A stretch of 64,000 nucleotides of DNA from Fragum whitleyi (lineage: Eukaryota; Mollusca; Bivalvia; Cardiida; Cardiidae), in contig OX411543.1 in NCBI GenBank assembly GCA_948146395.1, positions 31,267,058 to 31,331,057 on the forward strand. The letters are read 5' to 3'. Every line of letters starts with the position of its first letter. Position 1 is the first letter of the stretch. Below the pieces are notes generated by a model, which was not told where the DNA came from, did not search any database, and saw only the letters and a program-made list of their open reading frames with translations. The translations under genes were made by a program, and so were the position numbers. Below are positions 1 to 12,190 of this stretch, one piece after another.

Positions 1-80
1 TAAGGTCATCTGTCAAGGTCAAACTTTCAAAAAAAATGCTGTTACGGGGGCATTCGTGTTTCCCAAAAACACATCTTGTT
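1..80 (+). mobile_element. 3' end of tandem-core (pearl/HINE-like) element, M family, cut by window edge
   Basis: The last part of an element of the same family as the one at 112-1027. It has the GGTCAAGGTCA-rich core, then GCTGTTACGGGGGCATTCG, a degenerate copy of the 3' hairpin and the terminus CATCTTGTT. The 5' part lies outside the window. Confidence 0.75.
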
Positions 81-111
81 ATTTCTATAAATATTTATCC
101 TTGAGGCTTTT

Positions 112-1027
112 TATGCCCCGGTATCGAAAGAACCGGGTGCATATTGTTTTACCGAAGTCCGTCTGTCTGTCTGTCTGCAAAAGTTAACCAAAAAACTTAA
201 AATTGCCAATATCTTCAAGCCTATTCAAGATATAAGGCTCATATTTGGCATGATGATAGATCTCAATGATCCGCATCTGCTGATACCAAAGTCAAGGTCA
301 TGTGACAAGGTCAAGGTCATCTCTCAAGGTCAAATAACTCAAAAAGTTAACCAAAAAACTTAACATTACCAATATCTTCAAGCCTATTCAAGATATCAGG
401 CTGATATTTGGCATGATGATAGATCTCAATGATCCGCATCTGCTGATACCAAAGTCAAGGTCATTTGACAAGGTCAAGGTCATCTCTCAAGGTCAAACAA
501 CTCAAAAAGTCAACCAAAAAACTTAACATTGCCAATATCTTCAAGCCTATTCAAGATACAATGCTCATATTTGGCATGATGATAGATCTCAATGATCCAC
601 ATCTGCTTGTACCAAAGTCAAGGTCATTTGACAAGATCAAGGTCATTTCTCAAGGTCAAATATCTCAAAAAACTTAACATTGCCAATATCTTCAAGCCTA
701 TTCAAGATACAAGGCTCATATTTGGCATGATGATAGATCTCTATGATCCGCATCTGCTGGTACCAAAGTCAAGGTCATGTGACAAGGTCAAGGTCATCTC
801 TCAAGGTCAAATAACTCAAAAAGTTAACCAAAAAACTTAACATTACCAATATCTTCAAGCCTATTCAAGATACAAGGCTCATATTTGGCATGATGATAGA
901 TCTCAATGATCTGCATCCGCTAATACCAAAGTCATGGTCATGTGACAAGGTCAAGGTTATCTGTCTAGGTCAAAGTTTTAAAAAATGCTGTTACGGGGGC
1001 ATTCGTGATTCACAAACACATCTTGTT
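112..1027 (+). mobile_element. Complete tandem-core (pearl/HINE-like) element, M family
   Basis: Begins with an imperfect hairpin (TATGCCCCGG, loop, CCGGGTGCATA), followed by a GTCTG microsatellite and about five copies of a 163-bp unit (one shortened by 12 bp). The units are recognised by GCCAATATCTTCAAGCC at about 201, 364, 528, 679 and 842. The 3' end has TTACGGGGGCAT, the inverted counterpart of the 5' TATGCCCC stretch (a subterminal inverted repeat), then a CACAAACACA hairpin arm and CTTGTT. There is no protein-coding capacity; the 70-82-residue open frames in the core are repeat readthrough. Assignment to Helentron-associated elements is an inference from structure. Confidence 0.75.
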
Positions 1028-3608
1028 TTTTACAGAAACACTCATTAGGGCATAGGCTTTCATTTGAGACCAACATCCATGTCGAAATGACCTTTAGACT
1101 GTGACCTTGGCCCTTTCAAAAAAGTTTTAACCAAAAACTTTAACCAAAAAAACTTTAACCTTGCTTATATTTTCTGAAAGCTTTTAACTAGAGACATCAT
1201 TACTTCATATGCACACTTATTAAGTGATAGGCTTTCACCAGAGACAAAAGTCCTTGACAATTTGACCTTGTCCTTGACCCTTTGTGGATTTAGAAAAACT
1301 TTAACCAAAAACTTTAACCTTGCATATATTTTTTAATGCTCTAACCTAGGGACATCATTACTTCATATATATACTCACCAGGCGATAGGCTTTCACCAGA
1401 GACCAAGGTCCTTCACAATTTGACCTTGACCTTTACCATTTGTGGACTTAGAAAAACTTTAACCTAAAACCTTTGTGACCCTTTGTGGATTTAGAAAAAC
1501 TTTAATCGAAAACTTTAACCAAAAACTTTAACCTTGCATATATATTTTAATGCTCTAACCTAGGGACATCATTACTTCATATATATACTCACCAGGCGAT
1601 AGGCTTTCACCAGAGACCAAGGTCCTTCACAATTTGACCTTGACCTTTACCATTTGTGGACTTAGAAAAACTGTAACCTAAAACCTTTGTGACCCTTTGT
1701 GGATTTAGAAAAACTTTAACCAAAAACTTTAACCTTGCATATATTTTTAGCTCACCTGAGCACGAAGTGCTCAAGGGAGCTATTGTGATCGATGGTTGTC
1801 CGGCGTCCGTCTGTCCATCTGTCCGTCTGTCCGTCACGGCGTCAACTTTTTCTTTAAACGACATCTCCTCCTAAACTTATGTGTCAAAATGAACCAAACT
1901 TGGCAGAAATATTCCTTGGGTGGTCCCTTATGAAAATTGCTCAAATGGAAAGGATCCGTGCCATATCACGGGAAAAGGGGCCTTAATGATTAATTTCTTG
2001 TTTTCACTCTAGAAGCCACAAATATGGTTCAATCTTCATGAAACTTGGTCAGAATGTTTGTTAGGTCATGAGGATGAAGTCTATTGAAAATGGGAAGGAT
2101 CCGTTCCATTTCACAGAAAAAGCCGCCTCTATGACAATTTTGTCAACAATATCTTTAGACGACATCTCCTCCTAAACTTATGGGTCAAAATCAAGCAAAC
2201 TTGGCAGAAATATTCCTTGGTTGGTCCCTTATGAAAATTGCTCAAATGGAAAGGATCAATGCCATATCACGGGAAAAGGGGTCTTAATGACAAATTTCTT
2301 GTTTTCACTCTAGAAGCCACAAATATGGTCCAATCTTCATGAAACTTAGTCAGAATGTTTGTTAGGTCATGAGGATGAAGTCTATTGAAAATGGGAAGGA
2401 TCCATGCCATTTCACAGAAAAAGCCGCATTAATGACAATTTTGTCAACAATATCTTTAAACGACATCTCCTCCTAAACTTATGGGTCAAAATCAACCAAA
2501 CTAGGCAGAAATATTCCTTGGGTTGTTCCTTATGAAGATTGCTCAAATGGAAAGGATCTGTGCCATATCACGGGAAAAGGGGCCTTAATGACAAATTTCT
2601 TGTCTAGACTCTAGAAGCCACAAATATGGTCCAATTTTCAAGAAACTTGGTCAGAATGTTTGTTAGGTCATGAGGATGAAGTCTATTGAAAATGGGAAAG
2701 ATCGGTGCCATATCACAGGAGAAGGCGTCTTAATGACAATTTTTTTGTTTACTCTCTAGAAGCCACAAATATGGTCCAATCATCATGAAACTTTGTCAGA
2801 ATGTTTGTTTTGTCATGAGGATGAACTCATTTGAAAATGGGAAGTATACATGCCATATCACGGGAAAAGGGGCCTTAATGACAATTTTTCGTAAAAGCTC
2901 CAAACACCACAAATATAGTCCAATCTTCATGAAACTTGATCAAAATGTTTGCCAGGTCACAAGAATGAACTCTGTTGAAATTGGGAAGGTTTATGCCATA
3001 TCTTAGGAAATTGAATCTTAATGATAATTTACTTGAAATATCAGGTGAGCGATTTAGGGCCCTCAGGGTCCTCTTGTTTAATGCTCTAACCTAGGGACAT
3101 CATTACTTCATATATATTTACCAGGCGATAGGCTTTCACCAGAGACCAAGGTCCTTCACAATTTGACCTTGACCTTTACCATTTGTGGACTTAGAAAAAC
3201 TTTAACCTAAAACTTTAACCAAAAACTTCAACCTTGCTTACATTTTATGAATACTTTAACCTAGGGACATCGTTTCTTCATTTACATACTCATTAGGTGA
3301 CAGCCTTTTGCGAGAGACCAAGGTCCTTGATAATTTGACCTTAACCTTGACCTTTTATGGACTTGGGAAAGACTTAAACTGAAAAACTTTAACCAAAACT
3401 TTAACCTTGCTTATATTTTCTTGAAGCTTTAACCTAGGGACATCATTACTTCATTTACATACTCACCAGGTGATAGGCTTTCACCAGAGACCAAGGTCCT
3501 TTACAATTTGACCATGACCTTTTTAGGGACATTATTACTTCATACACATGTGTATATGTGACAAGCATCCAATAGGGCAGGCTTTGTTGTCCTCTGACAA
3601 CTCTTGTT
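1028..3608 (+). mobile_element. Tandem-core element, C family (outer element, interrupted)
   Basis: An array of related units with GGACATCATTACTTCAT, GGCTTTCACCAGAGACCAAG and GACCTTGACCTTTACC. It ends in a hairpin (GTTGTC, CTCT, GACAAC) followed by TCTTGTT at 3608. The array is interrupted at 1749-3077 by an L-family element. The 5' start is not clear because the M-family element ending at 1027 abuts it. Confidence 0.65.
1749..3077 (+). mobile_element. Tandem-core element, L family, nested in the C-family array
   Basis: Starts with the L-family hairpin (AGCTCACCTGAGCAC, GAA, GTGCTCA), a GTCCGTCTG microsatellite and a core of about 300-bp double units ('CTCCTCCTAAACTTATG' ... 'GAAACTTGGTCAGAATG'). 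It ends with CAGGTGAGCGATTTAGGGCC, a 3' hairpin and CCTCTTGTTT. The flanks 'GCATATATTTTT' and 'TTTAATGCTCTAACC' are continuous in the uninterrupted sister units at 1320-1350 and 1533-1565, which gives the empty site directly. Confidence 0.85.
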
Positions 3609-3682
3609 CATTTTGCATTGTTACTTTAGAGAGAGGAACTAACGTATAGAGAGCGAGAATTGATATCATAAGTATAGGTTTT

Positions 3683-4445
3683 CAGTGTTGTGCCTAGGCC
3701 GCGCCATCGCGGGATTCCCGCAAATTTATTCCCAATGTCCCCTAAATTCTAAGCCATTGCGGGTTTTCGGGCCCGCTTAGAATGCCCCGATCCTTTATTT
3801 TCCGTTATACTTACGAAAAAAGTCCTGCTCGATCAGCGTTTATATTTGTTATGATAGTATATTTCATGCATTGTCTATTGTTACGAGTACACCGTGCACC
3901 CATAAAGACTTGACTGTGAACTGAAATTTACCATTCAATTTTACAGATTTTGATGTAAAATATTGTGAACTGGTCGCATAGTTAGCACACTTTCAAAAAC
4001 TTGACTGTGACCCAAAAGATTACCATTTGATTCAACCGATTTTAATATAGAATAACGAGAACCAGTCTTAGAATTGTTACTAAAATTAGAATGGCGAAAT
4101 GACAGATGCGCTTGACTGACTATATGTCGGGAAAAAGTAGAAACTTAGCAGACGACTCTGAATCGACGGAGACAGCTGCGAAAACTCCCGATCAAGGGCC
4201 GTCTACGCCTGCCGATGCAGACAGCGACATGTCCCAGTCATCTTCTTCCACAAAAAAGGGAAGGAACTAAATTTCCAAAAGGATTTGACTTGTAACAAGC
4301 ATTTAGGCCATGGAAATCAAGCAAGGACAGAAAATTATACTCAAATTAGACATAGAAACAGTTGTTTTAGTTTGTCCCCCAAAATTGAAATTTAGGTAGG
4401 GGGACACCTGTGTCCCCCAAAAATTCTGACCTAGGCACAACACTG
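3683..4445. mobile_element. hAT-like element with 16-bp TIRs
   Basis: Perfect terminal inverted repeats CAGTGTTGTGCCTAGG / CCTAGGCACAACACTG bound a 763-bp element. It is flanked by GGTTTT on both sides, a plausible 6-bp target duplication. The CAG...CTG ends fit the hAT superfamily. Near the 3' end is a 20-bp hairpin, GGGGGACAC-CT-GTGTCCCCC. It carries one short coding remnant and no full transposase, so it is non-autonomous. Confidence 0.75.
4124..4270 (+). pseudogene. 48-residue Ser/Thr/Asp-rich remnant inside the hAT-like element
   Basis: An ATG-to-TAA frame of 48 codons beginning MSGKSRNLADD, rich in Ser, Thr, Asp and Pro and ending in KKGRN. A shifted frame downstream continues with a basic, aromatic stretch, so it looks like the disordered N-terminus of a transposase whose catalytic part has been lost. 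No catalytic motif is visible. It could equally be chance coding; family assignment is inferred only from its place between hAT-like TIRs. Confidence 0.35.
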
Positions 4446-6407
4446 GGTTTTTGTCCATTTTTAAGACCTCGAGAAATCAGTTTGCTAAATGTGTATACAA
4501 CCTGTAATGCTCAAGATAATTTTATTTAAAGATACCCGACAACTGAGAAATTCCATATCCTTTAATTAATTATCATCATTTAAGTAGATCAAATAAATAA
4601 TAATGGCCAATTACACGTCATATAATTGACAACACGGGATTAAATCAATAATTGGTTGTTTATAACTTGTACATAACGATAAAGCGACTTCTGCTGTTTA
4701 CTATAGTGGTGATTATCATTTTTTTCAAACAGGACTAATTAAGTGGCGTGTTTTGTCAGATGACCGTTGTATTGGTGTGATATACAGTTGAAATTAGACC
4801 AATTAAGGCGACCACTGGCTGCATTTCAGGAGATCACACTATTCACAGTGCAATTAAAGAAGGAATTTGCATGGGGGGAAATTGAGTGGCCGCTGTCAGC
4901 AGATTAGCCGCTGTGCATAGTTGGCCGCTCACACAGATTTGACTGTATTTGATCACCCTTTTGGTATCACCGTATTGATGAATTTTTCTAGACTTAAAAA
5001 AATTGATAGGCGTAAAGATTATAGATTAGAAGGAACAAAACCTTTGTTGAAATCCTAATGTATAGAAACATTAGTTGAAATAAGTAGCCTGAGAATACCC
5101 CTGAGAATTTTTCAGTTTAGTTGAGCAAAGGGTGACTCTACACAAAGAGTTTAAGTGGTGTAAAATGACATTCGACCTCCTGAGGTTTAGAGTGAGGTGG
5201 AAAGAGCTGAGTTTATCTCACTCTGATGCATTGGGCAGAATAAAATGAATGTATTGGATTGAATATTTTACTTATTATCATTAGATAGAATTTTGTTTTA
5301 ATGACAAAAAATTGTTGTGAAGTAACAGCCTTTTAGTAATGTTTAATGAAAAGCAGAAAGATATACAATCAAATTTTGAAGACAAATACATGTACAAGTG
5401 TATTGTGCAGTAACATTCTGTTAATATTGAAATTCTTACTTTTGGATTTTCAACCAAATTTCACTAGAATGATCCTTGAGTGACCCATTATCAGAATGCA
5501 CAAAAGTATTGTGATTTAATGAAAAATATGCGTGGTAGTATGCATGGTAGAGGTAAATTTTCAATGTTATTCACTTATCATGAGATTTTTATGCAGAAAT
5601 ATTTCAGCATATGACACTTATAAACACTTATTTACTTCAAATAAACATTCAGTCATTCATTCACTTCAATTCTCGTTTAAACAGCCTTATCATCCTCTAA
5701 TAATCATTATCAGGATATTTAGGCCTGTGGAGCATCAGGCGCTCAAGCGCCTCTAGTTCAGTACTTTATTGACTTTTCAGTTGTTACTCATGGCTAATCC
5801 AAATGTCAGACGACATTTATCTGTCGAACAATTGTGGCATGCTGTAGGTATGGTGGAGCAAGGGGCTTCCCACCTTGATGTTGGCTGAGCTTACCCTGCC
5901 CTTAGCCAATTTTGCCATTGGCTCAAATTCTGAAAAATTGGCTTTACAAAAAATCAATTGGCTAAAATGCTGGCTAAGGGTCGGTTTCAAAGTTCATAAA
6001 TATATAGAAAAGAATAATCAAAAGCGTTAAGAGATCGTTGGTAGAACAATTAACTAATTGATATGTGAGATAATCCTTCTCACCTTTGATTGACCTGTTG
6101 ACAGTTACAAGATGGTAGGTTACTTAGCCATTATACCATGCATTCTTTAACTGATGCTCTCTCAAGGTCGTTATGACGAGATTGAATGCAAAGAAAATCT
6201 TAATATTTCAAAATTCTACTGATATTTTTCTATCAAATCATGGTTTTAACACGAACACAGAGAAAATTTGAAACTGCAAAACAGTTGGTTTTGGTTGTTG
6301 TTGTTATTTAAATAGGTATATTTCTCTTGTCTGTTTTTTTTTCAAAGAGAAAACAGCACATTTTGATTATTTCTTTTTTAACTGCCGGTAGCTTCTTAAT
6401 TCTTTTT
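4446..6407. other. Stretch without a recognisable gene
   Basis: AT-rich sequence without a convincing exon. The only structured item is near 5720-5758, where GTGGAGCATCAGGCGCTCAA is followed by GCGCC and CTCTAGTT. This resembles a decayed 3' terminus of a tandem-core element (a GGCGCT..AGCGCC hairpin before the end). Short open frames here have no recognisable similarity. Confidence 0.5.
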
Positions 6408-6936
6408 AGCTCACCTGAGCACAAAGTGCTCAAGGTGAGCTATTGGGATCGTAGAATGTCCGTCTTCAGTCGTGCATCGTGCGTCGTGCATCGTCCAAAA
6501 TTTCTTATAACATCTTCTCCTCCTAATCCAGTGGGCCAATCTTGATGAAACTTGGCAGGGATGTTCCTTGGGTCAAGCTCTACCAAAGTTGTTCAAATAA
6601 ATGAAATCCACCCTTAACTTTCCCTTTACCCTTAACAAAAAGTGTGAAAATATGAAAATCTTTAAAAATCTTCTTCTCTGAAACCAGAAGGCAGACAGCT
6701 TTCATATTTGGTATGTAGCATCATCTAGTGGACCTCTACCAAGTTTATTCATATCAAGACCCTGGGGTCATTTTCGGGCTTTGCCCGGGCACAACCCTTT
6801 TTACATAGAATCAAAGAGCGAAAATCTTTAAAAATCTTCTTCTCTAGAACCAGATGGCAGACAGCTTAAATATTTGGTGTGTAGCATCACCTAGTGGGCC
6901 TCTACCAAGTTTGTTCATATCAATACCCTTGGGTCA

Positions 6937-8010
6937 GTAAAAAAGTACAGAGACAATATAAACAACAGATGTTGGAGCAGATTGAAAATTTGCATTCAGA
7001 AAATCCCAAGGAGTATTGGAACTTGATAGACATGTTAAAAGAAGAGAAGCACAAAACCTCTCCGGCGGAAAATATAATACCTGAATCTTGGGTCTCACAT
7101 TTCCAGTCTTTAGGCGAAATTCCAACAAAATTTGAAGATAGAGTTTTACAGCTTCATAATTTGGTCCAAACACTAGATAGCCAGCCAGTTTTTAATTACC
7201 TAGATAATGTTATTACAATAGAAGAAATTAACAATGCTGTTAAACAGTTAAAAAACAATAAAGCTGCTGGACTTGACACTGTATCAAATGAAATGATTAA
7301 GGCTGCTTATCATTACTTGGGCCCATGCTTACTAAAGCTCTTTAATGCTTGTCTTTCAAGTGGCCAATATCCTTCAGAATGGTCTGATAGTTACATAATT
7401 CCTCTACATAAATCAAATGATACATCAGACCCCTCTAATTATAGGGGAATATCAATTATGAGTGCAATAGGTAAACTATTTAATATTGTTCTTAACAACA
7501 GACTAGATAAATTTTTGGTGGAAAATAATGTTATTAGTAATTGTCAGATAGGATTTTCAAAACATGCACGTACATCAGACCATATGTTTGTATTAAAAAC
7601 CCTTTTTGATAAGTATTGTTGTAAACCAGGGGGTAGATTGTATGCATGCTTTGTAGACTTTCGCAAAGCCTTTGACTCTGTCATTCATGGAGGACTAAGG
7701 ATTAAACTTTTCCAACTTGGAATTGGTTCAAAATTCTATAACATTATCACAAATATGTACAAGAATAGCCAGACATGTGTTCGTTTAGCCAACGGTTTAA
7801 CAAACCATTTTAAGGTAGGAGTTGGTGTACGTCAAGGAGAGGTACTAAGTCCGAATCTATTTAAAATTTTCATTAATGATTTACCAGAATACTTTCAGTC
7901 ATGTGTTGACCCTGTGAAACTGAATAATATCAAGTTACACTGTTTGATGTATGCAGACGATTTTGTGTTACTTTCTGAGTCTGCTGTTGGGTTACAACAA
8001 AAACTAAACA
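6937..8010 (+). pseudogene. LINE reverse transcriptase, N-terminal and catalytic part, copy A
   Basis: An RNA-directed DNA polymerase for target-primed reverse transcription of the LINE RNA. The frame opens upstream in the host repeat (a GTG at 6894 is not a genuine start); LINE-derived sequence begins near residue 15. Visible RT motifs are KNNKAAGLDTVSNEMIK, SNYRGISIM, the motif A aspartate in CFVDFRKAFDS (about 7653-7685), GVRQGEVLSP and the catalytic YADD (7950-7961). The frame leaves the LINE at 8010, after GLQQKLN, where an L-family element begins, so the open frame ends in unrelated residues. No endonuclease domain is present. The best match is a jockey/I/CR1-type LINE RT; the exact clade cannot be fixed by eye. 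Confidence 0.9.
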
Positions 8011-9705
8011 AGAGGGCCGTTGGCCCTGGGTCGCTCACCTGAGAAAAAAGCTTCATTACCTAGGTATGTCCATGCAACCACAGAAAAAGAGATTTTCACT
8101 TATTCAATCAGATAACATTTGAAATAATCCTTCCCCCCTCTGCTCCTCCCCTGGTCATTATTTATTTAAGCTTTTTTCATAAAAGGTCTGTGATCAGCTA
8201 ATCTATGCCAGATATACAGGCTGAGTCTGAGACTTTTAAAGTTTTCTTTAATGAGTTGATCAATCCATGTCAAATATAAAGGCTGTAGGGACTCAAAATT
8301 CTCAACAAAGCACCCCCCTCCCCCAAGATGCTCTGCACCTGGTGAATCTACAGTCATGATTTTAGCTAATTCAATTAATGTCCATAATTATGCTGATCAT
8401 CCATACCAATTTTCAAGTCTGTAGGACTCCTGGTTCATTAGAAGAAGTTTTAAAGATTTCAAAAATGATCCAAAGTACTACCCCCTCCCCAAGACACTCA
8501 GCACCTGGTGACCCTACAGTCGTGATTTTAGCTATTTTAATTAATGTCAATATATTGATCACCCATGACAATTTTCAAGTCTGTATGGTTCCTGATCCAG
8601 GAGAAGAATAAGGTTAAAGATTTCAAATTTGATCCAAAATACTATCCCCTCCCCCCTAATGCTCCGCATCTGGTGGCCCTACATTCATGATTTTAGCTAT
8701 TTTATTTTAGATCCATATGCTTATCATCCATGCCAATATTGAAGTCTATAGGTCTCCTGGTTCATTAGAAGATGAAGGTTAAAGTTACAAAATTTTCACA
8801 AAAGTACTATCCCCTCCCCCCTGGTCCTCTGCACCTGGTGGCATTACAGTCATGATTTTAGCTATTTTTATTAAGGTCTATGAGCTGATCCTCCATGCCA
8901 ATTTTCAAGTCTGTAGGGCTTGTGGTTCAGAAGAAGAAGAAGGTTAAAGATTACAAAATTTTCACAAAAGTGCTACCCTCTCCCCCCTGATGCTCCGCAC
9001 CTGGTGAATCTACAGTCATGATTTTAGCTATTTATATAAAGGTCCATATGCTGATCATCCATGCCAATATTCAAATCTGTCAGGCTCCTGGTTCAAAAGA
9101 AGAAGAAGGTTAAAGATTACAAAATTTTCACCAAAGTACTACCCCCTCCCCCCTGGTGCTCCGCACCTGGCAGCCCAAAAGATATGATTTTAGCTATTTT
9201 TATTAAGGTCTATGAGCTGATCATCCATGACAATTTTCAAGTCTGTAGGGCTCCTGGTTCCGAAGAAGAAGAGGCTTAAAGATTACAAAATTTACCCAGA
9301 GTACTACCCCCTCCCCCCTGATGCTCCGCACCAAGCGGCCCAAAAGATATGATTTTAGCTATTTTTATTCAGGTCTATGAACTGATCATCCATGCCAAGT
9401 TTTAAGTCTGTAGGACTACTGGTTGAGAAGAAGAAGAATTTTAAAGATTTTCTTAAAATTTCACCTTTTGTTGCCATAGCAACCAGAGTTTTTCATGGAT
9501 TTCAATTCTTTTAGCTATTTTTGAAGGGGACCACCTAAGCAACATTTCTGTAAAATTTGGTGTTAATTGGCCTAGTAGTTTAGGAGGAGATGTCGTTTAA
9601 AGAAATTGTTGACGGACGCCGGACGACGGACGACGACCGACGGACGGACGCCGGAGGAAAGGTGATCACAATAGCTCACATGAGCACTTCGCGCTCAGGT
9701 GAGCT
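8011..9705 (-). mobile_element. L-family tandem-core element inserted in the LINE, copy A
   Basis: Inverse orientation: it starts at its 3' terminus (AACAAGAGGGCCGTTGGCCC, a terminal hairpin) and ends at the 5' hairpin GCGCTCAGGTGAGCT followed by A residues. It contains about nine diverged units of about 166 bp with the GGTGC-GGA-GCACC hairpin and G-rich run (seen here as C-rich), plus a GACGGACGCC microsatellite. The LINE frame resumes exactly on the far side, so the insertion followed LINE integration and preceded the tandem duplication. Confidence 0.9.
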
Positions 9706-10873
9706 AAAAAATTAGAAAAATACTGTAATGATTGGTGTCTCAATGTTAACACTGACAAGACAAAGATAATTGTTTTCAATAAAGCAGGTAGACTCATTAA
9801 ATCTAAATTTGCATTCCGTGATGTTATTATTGACTGTGTTTCAACATATCGTTACCTAGGTCTTTATTTTTCAGCATCTGGTTCCTTCTCGTATGCCAAA
9901 TCTGACCTTTACAAAAAGGGATTAAAGGGTTACTTTAAACTGTGTAAAAATATTTTGAATTTACACCCGACTTTAAAAACAAGTATGCACATTTTTGATC
10001 ATACCATAAAACCTATACTTCTATGGTAGTGAAATTTGGGGAGTCTTCAATCCTGCAAGCTCCAAGTTTCGTAATGGAATTTCGTTAGATAAGATTTATA
10101 ACAATACAGAGGCAGAAAAATTGCACATAAAATTTGGTAAATTCATACTTGGAGTAAATCGGAAAAGCACAAATTTTGCAGTTATGTCCGAGTTAGGAAG
10201 ATATCCATTTTACATAGATATTATTAAATCCATGCTGAAATACTGGTATCGTCTCGAAAATATTGAACAACATTCACTTTTGCATGATGCGCTAGAATGC
10301 TCAAAATCTACTGAAAGGGGTAATAATTCCTGGTATAATTCAATACAGAGAATTTCTGAACTTATCAACATGCCGCTTACAAATTCCGCATCTATGAAAC
10401 GATCCATGTTTGTGAAGAAATTAACCAAGGCTCTCAAACAGAAATATTTAGAAGAATGGCATTTATTAAGAAATAAATTCTCTGTAGGTAAGCTAGACAC
10501 ATACTCGAAAATAAAATGTACTTTTGGTTATGAGAAATATCTAAATTTAGTAAATTTTGCTCACAGGAGAGACATATCTCGTTTGCGAATTTCAGCTCAC
10601 AGATTGAACATTGAAATCGGAAGATATGCAAAAATTGACAGGGCTGATCGTTTATGCTCTAACTGTTCACTTGGTGTTATAGGTGATGAAATTCACTTTT
10701 TATTGGCATGTCCAAAGTTTAACTCTACCAGAGAGCCCCTTATAACCCTTATTGATAAAAAATGTAGAAATTTTAATCGAATGAATGACAAATTTTTCTG
10801 GTTATTAAATTGTGAGGATGATGAAATAGTACATCAATTAGCAAAATTTGTTCATTTGAATATTGATAAATAG
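9706..10873 (+). pseudogene. LINE reverse transcriptase thumb and C-terminal zinc-like domain, copy A
   Basis: Continuation of the LINE ORF2 after the insertion. It resumes in frame with a typical LINE thumb stretch (YCNDWCLNVNTDKTK, then VSTYRYLGLYF). A single-base frame change near 10022 moves the reading frame: the first frame ends in a TAG at 10027-10029 and the second continues to the stop at 10873. The C-terminus has a CSNC ... HFLLACP pattern (about 10655-10720), the Cys/His motif found after RT in many aquatic-animal LINEs. The frameshift and the insertion make this copy inactive. Confidence 0.85.
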
Positions 10874-11460
10874 TCTATAAAAAATCACCCCTATACAACA
10901 GAAAATTATCTCACAGTTGTAAGAAAGATAATTTTCATTTGAAATATTTTCTTTTTGGCACACTGACTTTGGGTGCACGTTAATACCCCGAGTTTCTGTT
11001 CTGGACTAAAAATAAGAGTAATGTTAACTTAAATTTTCTATATATATAGAGAGAAAAAATATATATATTAAATGTGCTTGAGTGGTGTTGGTGTGAGCTT
11101 TATGTATGTGTGAGTTTTCGCCATTCTTGCGCTGTCTGCTGACATGCTTTCACATGATCTGTGTTTGACTAGCAGGGGGCCAAACCATGACAATTCAGTG
11201 TCAATGATTTGGGTGCAGGTTTCTTGATTATTTTTTTATAGTGTGGGGGTTGATGTCCGGGGGAGGGTGCTGGTTTGGTGGATGTTTGCATTTGGATAAA
11301 GATCACACATTTTCCATCTTATTAAGTCTTTCGTTATATTGTATCTGTCATTTGAAATTCTTTCCTTGATTATGTTCTGTTTCTGACATTATATGCCTCT
11401 TTGTATGCTCCAATGCGGGCCGAAAATTTGAAATAAACATCTTGTATCTTGTATCTTGTA
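10874..11460 (+). other. LINE 3' untranslated region, copy A
   Basis: Non-coding sequence from the ORF2 stop to the LINE end. It includes an AT-only stretch near 11040-11070, a polyadenylation signal AATAAA at 11432 and about three TATCTTG repeats that form the terminus. Confidence 0.75.
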
Positions 11461-12190
11461 TTTGGGCTTTGCACAGGTGCATCCCTTCATCTCTTATGAG
11501 CATGAAGGGAAAAAAAATGAAAATCTTCAAAAATCTTCTATGAAACCTGTAGGCAGACAGCTTACATATTTGTTATGTAGCATTATCAAGTGGACCTCTA
11601 CCAAGTTTGTTCATATAAAGACCCTAGGATAATATTTAGGCTCCACCTGCGCGCAACCCTTTTTAGCTCACCTGAGCACAAAGTGCTCAAGGTGAGCTAT
11701 TGTGATCGTAGAATGTCCGGCGTCCGTCGTCAGTCGTGCGTCGTCCGTCGTCCACAATTTCTTTAAACATCTTCTCCTCCTAAACCAGTGGGCCAATCTT
11801 GATGAAAATTGGCAGGGATGTTCCTTGGGTCAAGCTCTACCAAAGTTGTTCAAATAAATGAAATCCACCCTTAACTTTCCCTTTACCCTTAACAAAAAGG
11901 GTGAAAATATGAAAATCTTTAAAAATCTTCTTCTCTGAAACCAGAAGGCAGACAGCTTTCATATTTGGTATGTAGCATCATCTAGTGGACCTCTACTAAG
12001 TTTGTTCAAATCAAGACCCTGGGGTCATATTTGGGCTTTGCCCGGGCCAAACCCTTTTTACATAGAATCAAAGAGCGAAAATCTTTAAAAATCTTCTCTA
12101 GAACCAGATGGCAGACAGCTTAAATATTTGGTGTGTAGCATCACCTAGTGGGCCTCTACCAAGTTTGTTCATATCAATACCCTTGGGTCA

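Larger units (their letters stand above)
6937..11460 (+). mobile_element. 5'-truncated LINE (non-LTR retrotransposon), copy A
   Basis: Inserted in the outer tandem-core element: GGGTCA on the left and TTTGGGCTTTGCAC on the right are contiguous in the related unit at about 17450. The LINE retains a reverse transcriptase and a C-terminal Cys/His-rich region but no endonuclease, so its 5' part is missing. The 3' end has AATAAA (11432-11437) followed by repeats of TATCTTG instead of a poly(A) tail, as in several I/Nimb-like and CR1-like LINE groups. It is broken by the element at 8011-9705 and by a frameshift near 10022. Confidence 0.85.

Noticed and set aside
112..1027. CRISPR-like array
   Set aside because: The 163-bp units are tandem without variable spacers, and the context is a eukaryotic mobile element.
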